Assembly: GCF_023674425.1 (NCBI RefSeq)
Contig: NZ_CP098401.1
Location: 1,364,001-1,428,000 of the forward strand
DNA: 64,000 nucleotides
Direction of reading: 5' to 3'
Source of the DNA: Sphingomonas donggukensis
Lineage (GTDB): Bacteria > Pseudomonadota > Alphaproteobacteria > Sphingomonadales > Sphingomonadaceae
Part shown: piece after piece, positions 9,621 through 16,229 of the stretch
Numbering within the stretch: the first letter of the stretch is position 1
Layout: each line of letters opens with the position of its first letter
Translations under genes and position numbers: made by a program
The notes under the pieces: generated by a model
What the model saw: only the letters and a program-made list of their open reading frames with translations
The model's database searches: none
What the model was told of the DNA's origin: nothing

Positions 9621-10719
9621 TCCGCTTCCCCACCGTCACGGTGCTGCGCACCAGCCGGTGGAGTAGCCCGGGCAGCCCGTCGTAGCTCGCCTTGTGATAG
9701 GGCGAATGCTGCTCCAGCGCCGCCGACAGGCGACGGTGCGCCTCACCCAGCGCGTGATAGGGCAGACCCGGCAGCAGGTGGTGCAGCGCGTGGTAACGCA
9801 GGCCGACCGGCGCCCACAGCATCGGCAGCAGCGCGGGCGGGGGCACGTTGACCGAATCGAGGTACTGGGCAGTGACGCTCATCGCCTCGCCCTCATTCTC
9901 CCACAGATGCGCGACGAGCGTGCGGATCTGGTTGATGACCATCGTCGCCGACAGCACGCCGATGAAGATCGCAAACGCGCGCAGCGGCACGACCCCGGTC
10001 ACGACGAGCGCTATCAGAGTGATGGCCCAGAACGACGTCAGTACCTCCAGCTGGATCCACAGACGCCGCTGCTCGCCATCGGCGGCACGCCGGCGGAAGG
10101 CCGGATTGATCGCCAATGCCGAGAAGCGCGCGACGATCGCGGCGCGCAGCTTGGGAACCAGCAGCCCAAGCGGCGACAGCACGGCGTAGCGGAACAAGAG
10201 CGCGATCGGCCCAAGCGCGGCGGCCAGCGTGAACATCGGCACCGACCACGGCTTCATCAGCGCGAGCGGCAGATATTCGGGGTCATCCGCGGTGCCGTAG
10301 CGCGTCTTGGCGTGGTGCAAATTATGCACCCCCTCGTACATGAATGACGGGATCAGCAGCGGCACGCCGACCATCAGGTTCCAGCCCATCCGATAGCCCG
10401 GAACGGCGGCATGCTTGATGTGGCTCACCTCGTGGATGAAGCTGCCGGCGCGGTACAGCGCGAACACCGCGACGACGCCGCACAGCACCGCGACCCACGT
10501 CACCGGCGCCAGGATCGCGCCCGCCAGCGCCGCGTAGCCGACCGCAGCGGACGCCGCGGTATCGAGCCAGTAGAGCCACGGTTTCGGCGCATGCAGGTCT
10601 CGCGACAATTCCGCCGCGGTCCGCAGCAACGCCTTGTCGTCGGCCACTTTCTCGCGACGCACCGGCGCCGCGACATCGGCCGCCATCTCACGCGGGTCTA
10701 GGGTCAGAGTCTGAGTCAT
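9604..10719 (-). CDS. Membrane fatty acid desaturase/hydroxylase family protein
   Basis: This 371-residue integral membrane di-iron enzyme has the three histidine boxes of the family: HEVSHIKH, HNLHHAKT and HALHHLLPG, the last followed by YHALGEAHRRL. Hydrophobic pairs of helices lie between the boxes. The start is set at the ATG at 10719 (MTQTLTLDPREM), preceded by an AGG ribosome-binding core; an ATG at 10731 is also possible. Regiochemistry and substrate cannot be read from the sequence. Its place between lptG and the bcerS-like gene makes the sphingoid base or its acyl chain a reasonable candidate substrate, while a general phospholipid desaturase is the alternative. The 3' end overlaps lptG. 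Confidence 0.85.
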   Translation of the reverse strand: MTQTLTLDPREMAADVAAPVRREKVADDKALLRTAAELSRDLHAPKPWLYWLDTAASAAVGYAALAGAILAPVTWVAVLCGVVAVFALYRAGSFIHEVSHIKHAAVPGYRMGWNLMVGVPLLIPSFMYEGVHNLHHAKTRYGTADDPEYLPLALMKPWSVPMFTLAAALGPIALLFRYAVLSPLGLLVPKLRAAIVARFSALAINPAFRRRAADGEQRRLWIQLEVLTSFWAITLIALVVTGVVPLRAFAIFIGVLSATMVINQIRTLVAHLWENEGEAMSVTAQYLDSVNVPPPALLPMLWAPVGLRYHALHHLLPGLPYHALGEAHRRLSAALEQHSPYHKASYDGLPGLLHRLVRSTVTVGKRTIPLS

Positions 10720-10839
10720 TACCTGTGCCATAGCAGATAGATAGTGTCGGGAGAGTGGCAACAACAGGGGCGCGGCTTGACAGTTCCCGCATCGCGCGGG
10801 ACTGCTTGGGGAAATCGCACTCCCGAGGCCGCGCCACGC

Positions 10840-11991
10840 ATGACCCCTGCCACCATCCGTCCGATCACGTCCAAGGCCGATCGAAAGGCCTTCGTCGCGC
10901 TACCGTTCCGCCTCTACGCCGACGATCCGAACTGGGTTCCGCCGCTGAAGAACGAGGCGCTCGGCCTCATCACGCCCGAAAAGAACGGCTGGTTCAGCCA
11001 TGCCAAGGCGCAATTGTTCCTGGCCGAACGCGACGGGCGCGTCGTGGGGCGAATTTCGGCGCATATCGACACGCTGGCGCTGACCATGCCCGCCGACCAG
11101 GGCTTCGGCCCCGGCGTCGGGCAATGGGGGCTGTTCGATGCAGAGGATGCAGCCACTGGCGCGGCGCTGATCGAGACCGCCGAACACTGGCTGCGCGACC
11201 AAGGGATGACGCGCGCGCTGGGGCCGATCAGCATGTCGATCTGGGAGGAGCCGGGCCTGCTTGTCGACGGATACGACCATCCGCCGACGATCATGATGGG
11301 TCATGCCAAACCCGAATATCGCGGCTGGATCGAGGGGGCGGGCTATAGCTGCGTGAAGGAGCTGTTCACCTACGACCTCGACATCACGAAGGAATTCCCC
11401 CCCATCGTTCGCCGGATCATCCAGTCGGGCGAACGCAACCCGCGCATCCGCATCCGCGAGGTCGACAAGTCGAAGTTCGAGGAGGAGGCCGCGATCATCC
11501 TCGACATCCTGAACGATGCGTGGTCGGACAATTGGGGATTCGTCCCCCTCACCCCGCCCGAGATCAAGGATGTCGGCGTCAAGCTGAAGCCGATCGTGTT
11601 CAACGACCTGATCCGCATCGCCGAGGTCGACGGGCGCCCGGTGGCTTTCATGATCACGCTTCCCGACCTGAACGAGGCGATCGCGCCGCTGAAGGGCAAT
11701 CTGCTGCCGTTCGGCTGGGCAAAGCTGCTGCTGTGGCTGCGGCGCCCGAAGGTGAAGACGATGCGCGTGCCGCTGATGGGTGTGGTCAAGGAACTGCAAT
11801 CGTCGCGCATGGCGAGCCAGCTGGCCTTCATGATGATCGAATATATCCGCCGAGCCTCGGTCGCCCGCTATGGCGCGACGCGCGGCGAGATCGGCTGGAT
11901 CCTTGACGACAATCAGGGCATGCGATCGATCGCGGAGACCATCGATTGCACGATCAACAAGACGTACAACGTGTACGGCAAGGATTTGTGA
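10840..11991 (+). CDS. bcerS: GNAT-like acyltransferase, probable bacterial ceramide synthase
   Basis: This 383-residue protein is a large two-part N-acyltransferase-like protein. Visible motifs include FRLYADDPNWVPPL near the N terminus, ALGPISMSIWEEPGLLVDGY in the middle, LNDAWSDNWGFVPLT, and a C-terminal EIGWILDDNQGMRSIAETI. Proteins with this layout include bCerS, the Caulobacter enzyme that N-acylates the sphingoid base and is unrelated to eukaryotic ceramide synthase. Its position about 5.6 kb from spt supports that role. The ATG at 10840 starts MTPATIRPITSKADRKAF, matching the usual beginning. An uncharacterised GNAT acyltransferase would be the fallback call. Confidence 0.72.
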   Translation: MTPATIRPITSKADRKAFVALPFRLYADDPNWVPPLKNEALGLITPEKNGWFSHAKAQLFLAERDGRVVGRISAHIDTLALTMPADQGFGPGVGQWGLFDAEDAATGAALIETAEHWLRDQGMTRALGPISMSIWEEPGLLVDGYDHPPTIMMGHAKPEYRGWIEGAGYSCVKELFTYDLDITKEFPPIVRRIIQSGERNPRIRIREVDKSKFEEEAAIILDILNDAWSDNWGFVPLTPPEIKDVGVKLKPIVFNDLIRIAEVDGRPVAFMITLPDLNEAIAPLKGNLLPFGWAKLLLWLRRPKVKTMRVPLMGVVKELQSSRMASQLAFMMIEYIRRASVARYGATRGEIGWILDDNQGMRSIAETIDCTINKTYNVYGKDL

Positions 11992-12039
11992 AGCGTAAAA
12001 ACTGGCGCTTCATGTCTCCGGTCGAGACCAATCCCAAAT

Positions 12040-12120
12040 CCGTTCGCACTGAGCTTGTCGAAGTGCGTGTCGGGGACGATCCGTCCGTGGCACATGCTTC
12101 GACAAGCTCAGCACGAACGG
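12040..12120. repeat. Palindromic REP-like repeat with imperfect 30-nt arms
   Basis: The left arm (12040-12069) and right arm (12091-12120) are inverted copies of each other, each with the core CTGAGCTTGTCGAAG or its complement, separated by 21 nt. The whole can fold as a long hairpin between the convergent 3' ends of bcerS and the outer-membrane protein gene, so it may act as a transcript end or mRNA stabiliser. This core looks like a repeat common in sphingomonad genomes; that statement is from memory, not a search. Confidence 0.85.
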
Positions 12121-12142
12121 GCGGGGTCTGGCGCTCGCGCTA

Positions 12143-12934
12143 TCAGAACCGCCGGCTGAACCCGACGTACAGTTCCACGTCGTCGCTGTCGCGGTTCAGC
12201 CCGGCGTTGAGGCCGACATCGAGCATAAGGTCGCGGCCACGTTGCCAGGCCAGCGACACCCCGGCGTAACTCTGCGTCGTGGCACCCAGCGGGTCGTAGT
12301 CGCGCACCGCCTGCACCTCCAGCCCCAGACCGAGCGTATCGGTCAGGTCGATGCCGAGCCCGACCGTCGTCCCCCAGGCGACATGGCGCCCGCGGCGATC
12401 CTCGTCCACGGCGGCGGCGATCTGCGGGGAGGCTTGCAGCGACACGCCGCCGGGCAGTTCGTAGCTGACCGGCACGACCACTACCGCTCCCCAGTCCCCC
12501 GCACCCGCGGGTGCGCGTCCGACCGGCAGCGTCACCTGCGGCTGCACCGCCGCGGAAAACCCGCTGCCCTCGGGATTGGCGAGACCGATCTTCGCCCCCA
12601 GCAGCAAGTCGCCGACCCCGTCGCTCCTGTCGATGGCACCGGTCGCCTTCGTCCGGACGCGCTCTCGACCATAAGGCGTAAAGCCGATTTGGGCCTCGAT
12701 CGTGTCGGACACGCCGATGCGAACCACCGTCTCGCCGATGATGAGCGTATCGCTGCGCGCTTCGGCATCGTCGGTGCTGGTCCAGTCGGCCAGCCCCGTC
12801 TCCACCTGCACGCGCCCGCGATCGACGATGCACGGCGGCGTGCCGAGGCCCGGGCGGTCGGTACACAGGTCGCGATCCTGCGCGATGGCCGGCGTCGCGG
12901 TGCAGACCGCGATCGCCGCCGCGATCCGCTTCAC
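12143..12934 (-). CDS. Putative outer-membrane beta-barrel (phenol MetA-like) protein
   Basis: This 263-residue secreted protein has a signal peptide MKRIAAAIAVCTATPAIAQ (GTG start) followed by CTDRPGLGTPPCIVDRG. It then carries alternating hydrophobic beta strands to the terminal phenylalanine (VELYVGFSRRF), as expected of an outer-membrane barrel. It resembles the MetA-pathway/transporter-annotated barrel family, whose function is poorly defined. The GTG at 12934 overlaps the xthA stop by 4 nt, so it is translated after xthA. No substrate can be named. Confidence 0.7.
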   Translation of the reverse strand: MKRIAAAIAVCTATPAIAQDRDLCTDRPGLGTPPCIVDRGRVQVETGLADWTSTDDAEARSDTLIIGETVVRIGVSDTIEAQIGFTPYGRERVRTKATGAIDRSDGVGDLLLGAKIGLANPEGSGFSAAVQPQVTLPVGRAPAGAGDWGAVVVVPVSYELPGGVSLQASPQIAAAVDEDRRGRHVAWGTTVGLGIDLTDTLGLGLEVQAVRDYDPLGATTQSYAGVSLAWQRGRDLMLDVGLNAGLNRDSDDVELYVGFSRRF

Positions 12935-13701
12935 CGAAGCCGCACCCACGTCGGCGCGTGGTCGCTCGCCTTCTCGCGCCCGCGATATTCCTTGTCGACG
13001 CCCGCCCCGGCGAAGCGATCCGCCGCGCGCGGGCTGAGCAACAGATGGTCGATGCGGAACCCGGCGTCGCGCTGCCACGCGCCGGCCTGATAGTCCCAGA
13101 ACGTCCACATCCCGCCGCGCGGAAATTGCGTGCGCAGCGAATCGGTCCATCCCTGCGCCAGCAGGCGACGGTATCCGGCGCGGCTTTCGGGCTGCATCAG
13201 CGCGTCGTCCTGCATCGCGCGTACCGAATACGTGTCGTCATCGTTGGGGATGACATTGTAGTCGCCCGCCAGCACGACCGGCACTTCCTCAGCCAGCAGA
13301 TCGCGTGCGCGCTCGGCAAGGCGATCGATCCACCGTAGCTTGTAATCGAATTTCGGACCCGGCTGCGGATTGCCGTTGGGCAGGTAGATCGACGCGATGA
13401 CGACGCCGTTCACCTCAGCTTCGATATAGCGGCTGTGCTCGTCCTCAGGCTCGCCGGCCAGACCCTTCTGACGCTCGGCCGGCTGGGCCTCGCGCGCGAG
13501 GATGGCGACGCCGTTCCAGCTCTTCTGCCCATGCCAGATCGCGCCATACCCTGCCGCCTCGATATCGGCGATCGGGAACCCCTCGTCCGCCGATTTCAAC
13601 TCCTGAAGGCAGACGACATCGGGCTGCGCCTCGGTCAGATATTCGACCAGGCGCGGCAGGCGCGCCTTGATGCCGTTGACGTTGTAGCTGACGATCTTCA
13701 C
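12931..13701 (-). CDS. xthA: Exodeoxyribonuclease III / AP endonuclease
   Basis: This 256-residue enzyme of the Exo III family cleaves DNA at abasic sites and removes 3' blocks. It starts VKIVSYNVNGIKARL (GTG at 13701), with the metal-binding glutamate in CLQELKS, active-site stretch GDYNVIPND, and terminal SDHAPTWVRLR containing the catalytic Asp-His pair. The start is 7 nt downstream of the erpA stop, so the two are likely co-transcribed. An alternative start further upstream would run through the end of erpA in another frame and is rejected. Confidence 0.95.
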   Translation of the reverse strand: MKIVSYNVNGIKARLPRLVEYLTEAQPDVVCLQELKSADEGFPIADIEAAGYGAIWHGQKSWNGVAILAREAQPAERQKGLAGEPEDEHSRYIEAEVNGVVIASIYLPNGNPQPGPKFDYKLRWIDRLAERARDLLAEEVPVVLAGDYNVIPNDDDTYSVRAMQDDALMQPESRAGYRRLLAQGWTDSLRTQFPRGGMWTFWDYQAGAWQRDAGFRIDHLLLSPRAADRFAGAGVDKEYRGREKASDHAPTWVRLR

Positions 13702-13708
13702 GCGGACG

Positions 13709-14050
13709 TCAGATCGAGAAGCTGGAGCCGCAGCCGCAGCCCGACGCGGCATTGGGGTTCGTCACGCGGAATGCCGCGCCGCCCAGACTCTCGACGAAAT
13801 CGACGCTGGCACCGCGAACGAGATCGAGGCTGACGGAATCGACGACCAGCCGCACGCCGTCGGTTTCGACCACGCTGTCATCGTCCTGCGCGTCCTCGGC
13901 CAAGCCGAACTGGTACTGGAAGCCGGAGCAGCCGCCGCCCTCGACCGACAGGCGCAGGATGGCGGGCTTGCCCTGACGCGCGGCGATCGCGGCGACGCGC
14001 GCGGCGGCGGACGGGGTCAGGCCGATGTCGGCTTGTTCGAGAATGGCCAT
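13709..14050 (-). CDS. erpA: Iron-sulfur cluster insertion protein of the HesB/IscA family
   Basis: This 113-residue A-type carrier delivers Fe-S clusters to apo-proteins. The three conserved cysteines are present: one in GGGCSGFQY and two in the C-terminal SGCGCGSSF. It starts MAILEQADIGLTPSAAARV and has the beta-rich IscA fold pattern. The acidic insert AEDAQDDD in the middle is typical of alphaproteobacterial ErpA. xthA follows 7 nt downstream. Confidence 0.94.
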   Translation of the reverse strand: MAILEQADIGLTPSAAARVAAIAARQGKPAILRLSVEGGGCSGFQYQFGLAEDAQDDDSVVETDGVRLVVDSVSLDLVRGASVDFVESLGGAAFRVTNPNAASGCGCGSSFSI

Positions 14051-14107
14051 GCGCCGGAGATAGGCGCGATCACCGGTGGCGGCAACTGCGCCGGGCGGGC
14101 GATCGGC

Positions 14108-14854
14108 TCAGCGATTGATCGCCGGACCGCCCATCGCGACCGGCTGCATCGGCGACGCCTGATAAGCGGGCGTCGTGTCGGCGACCTGCAGATACGGCGT
14201 CGGATTGACCGCGCGCCCGTCGATGCGGACCTCGTAATGGAGGTGGCTGCCGGTCGAGCGCCCGGTCGACCCCATCAGGCCGATCAGCTGGCCGCGCACG
14301 ACCTTCGTATTCGGCTCGACCAAGATCTTGGAGAGATGGCCGTAGCGAGTCTCGATCCCGCGACCGTGGTTCAGCTCGACGAGGTTGCCATAGCCCCCCG
14401 CCCGCTCGGCGCGACCGACGATGCCGTCGGCGGTGGCGTAGATCGGCGTGCCGATGCGGCCCGGGATATCGACCCCGGCGTGCATGGCGGCAGTGCCCCG
14501 GAACGGATCGGAGCGGACCCCGAAATTGCTGGTGAACTGAAGGTTGGCGACCGGCTGGATCGACGGGATCGCGATCACGGTCTGCTCGGGGCTGTCGAGC
14601 TTCTTCCAGGTCTGGAACAGCGTGCGGAACTGGGCGTCGGAGGTCGCGGTCGGCAGCGCGCCGATGTCGGTCGATACGGCAGCGACCGCAGTCACCGGCT
14701 CCAGCGGGCCACCCACCGCGGCGCGGGGCGCTGGCCGGCTCTCGGCAGAGGCGGTCGGAACGACACCCATGCCCGACAGGAGCAGCGCGACACCGAAACC
14801 GATGCGACCGCGCGTGATCGAGACGGCGATCGTGGAAACTACGGAAGTGGACAT
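14108..14854 (-). CDS. M23 (LytM-like) peptidoglycan endopeptidase
   Basis: This 248-residue exported protein has an N-terminal hydrophobic signal or anchor (about residues 15-35) ending near VVPTASAE, a linker of about 60 residues and a C-terminal M23 domain. The domain has the zinc ligands His and Asp in HAGVDIPG and the HLHYE motif (HxH). The surrounding signature GYGNLVELNHGRGIETRYGHLS is also intact, so it should be an active metallopeptidase that cuts peptide cross-links. The ATG at 14854 is chosen because GGGG lies 5-8 nt upstream; a TTG 12 nt earlier is less likely. Confidence 0.88.
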   Translation of the reverse strand: MSTSVVSTIAVSITRGRIGFGVALLLSGMGVVPTASAESRPAPRAAVGGPLEPVTAVAAVSTDIGALPTATSDAQFRTLFQTWKKLDSPEQTVIAIPSIQPVANLQFTSNFGVRSDPFRGTAAMHAGVDIPGRIGTPIYATADGIVGRAERAGGYGNLVELNHGRGIETRYGHLSKILVEPNTKVVRGQLIGLMGSTGRSTGSHLHYEVRIDGRAVNPTPYLQVADTTPAYQASPMQPVAMGGPAINR

Positions 14855-14970
14855 TGATCCCCGCAACCCGAAACAGCCCGTCCCCGCCCTGAAACCGGGG
14901 TTGAAGCATTTGAAGACTGTCAGAAAAGAGCCCCCTCCGCCCTGACGCCAAAAGGATGCGGGGCTTTGGG

Positions 14971-15759
14971 TTAACGGGCAATAGCGGCGTAATATTCCCG
15001 CGTCAGACCGGCAGAGTCGCGCGCCGAGTCGTTGAATGGACCCTTAATCGTGCCGCGGAAATGCTGCGTCACCAGCTTTTGCCACGTCGCTTGGGGATCG
15101 AAACCGCGCTCCGCACAGCCGAATTCGAACCAGCGCGTGCCCGCCGCGACGTGGCGGACCTCGTCGCTCAGGATACGACGCAGGATCCGCGCGGTCGGCG
15201 CGTCGCCCGCCGCCTCGACCCGCGCCAGCGTCGCCGGCGTCACGTCCAGGCCGCGCGCCTCCAGCACCATCGGTACGACGGCCAGCCGGGCGAGCGGATC
15301 ATGGGCGGTGTCGCCCGCTGCTTCCCACAATCCGTCGTGCGCGGGCAGCGCGCCGTAGCGGCTGCCGAGCGCATGCAGCCGCCGGTCGAGCAGTGCGAAA
15401 TGCATCGCCTCGTCCGCGCCCACCGCCAGCCAGTCGTCCGTAAATGCACGCGGAAACGTACCACCGAAGCGACCGGCAATGTCGAAGGCGAGATCGATCG
15501 CGGCGAATTCGATGTGGGCGATGGCGTGGACCAGCGCGATGCGGCCATGCTGCGATCCTTTGCCCCGGCGCGGCATGGCGCTCGGCGGCAGCAGTTCCGG
15601 CTCTGCGGGGCGTGCAGGCCGGTCGGGCATCGGCGTGTCGAACCGCCAGTCGAGCCGTCCCAGCCGCCAGTCGCGCGCGACCTTCCGCGCGGCGGCGATC
15701 TTTGCGCGCGGATCGCCGGTCGCCAGCACGCCCGCGATCGCCGCGGCGACGCTGGTCAC
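14971..15759 (-). CDS. DUF455 ferritin-like protein
   Basis: This 262-residue protein belongs to the DUF455/COG2833 ferritin-like family. Paired Glu and His residues suggest a di-metal site: HIEFAAIDLAFD, GADEAMHF, VVPMVLEARGLD and ILSDEVRHV. The family has no firmly established function; MiaE-like hydroxylases are distant relatives by fold. The GTG start at 15759 overlaps the bcp stop by 4 nt, so it is translationally coupled to a peroxiredoxin gene. An oxidative or redox role is possible but not shown. Confidence 0.82.
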   Translation of the reverse strand: MTSVAAAIAGVLATGDPRAKIAAARKVARDWRLGRLDWRFDTPMPDRPARPAEPELLPPSAMPRRGKGSQHGRIALVHAIAHIEFAAIDLAFDIAGRFGGTFPRAFTDDWLAVGADEAMHFALLDRRLHALGSRYGALPAHDGLWEAAGDTAHDPLARLAVVPMVLEARGLDVTPATLARVEAAGDAPTARILRRILSDEVRHVAAGTRWFEFGCAERGFDPQATWQKLVTQHFRGTIKGPFNDSARDSAGLTREYYAAIAR

Positions 15760-16229
15760 AGCGCGCGCGCGGCGGCCAGCACCTGCTCGGCGTGGCCGGC
15801 GACCTTCACCTTGCGCCACGCCCGCACCAGCGTGCCGTCGGCGCCGAACAGGAAAGTCGAGCGGTCGATGCCCATGTATTTGCGCCCGTAGAGCGACTTT
15901 TCCTGCCAGGCTCCGAACGCCCCCAGCACAGTGTTCGCATCATCGTCGCTGGCGAGCGGGATCGTCAGTCCGTGTTTGGCGGCGAACTTGGCGTGCTTGG
16001 CGGGAGAATCCTTCGAAACGCCGAGCACGGCGACACCCGCGGCGGCGAAGTCGGCGGCGAGGACAGAGAAATCCTGTGCCTCCCGCGTGCAGCCGGGCGT
16101 GTCGTCCTTGGGGTAGAAATACACGACCAGCGGCGCACCGCGATAGTCGGCCAGCCGGATCGGGCCATCGGCACCGGCCAGCGTCACGTCGGGGATGGCA
16201 TCGCCCTCGGTCATCGGCCCCTCGCTCAT
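15756..16229 (-). CDS. bcp: Thioredoxin-dependent peroxiredoxin, Bcp/PrxQ type
   Basis: This 157-residue peroxidase reduces hydroperoxides. The peroxidatic cysteine is in DDTPGCTREAQDF, in the usual PXXX(T/S)XXC setting, and the arginine of RSTFLFG is present. The residue five after the peroxidatic cysteine, often a resolving cysteine in this family, is Gln here, and no other cysteine exists in the protein. It is therefore a one-cysteine form needing an outside thiol. The ATG at 16229 overlaps the glnE stop by 4 nt; an internal ATG at 16214 is an alternative start. Confidence 0.93.
   Translation of the reverse strand: MSEGPMTEGDAIPDVTLAGADGPIRLADYRGAPLVVYFYPKDDTPGCTREAQDFSVLAADFAAAGVAVLGVSKDSPAKHAKFAAKHGLTIPLASDDDANTVLGAFGAWQEKSLYGRKYMGIDRSTFLFGADGTLVRAWRKVKVAGHAEQVLAAARAL

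Noticed and set aside
14855..14970. Terminator between the DUF455 gene and the M23 peptidase gene
   Set aside because: Only weak, imperfect pairing is visible and there is no T-run.
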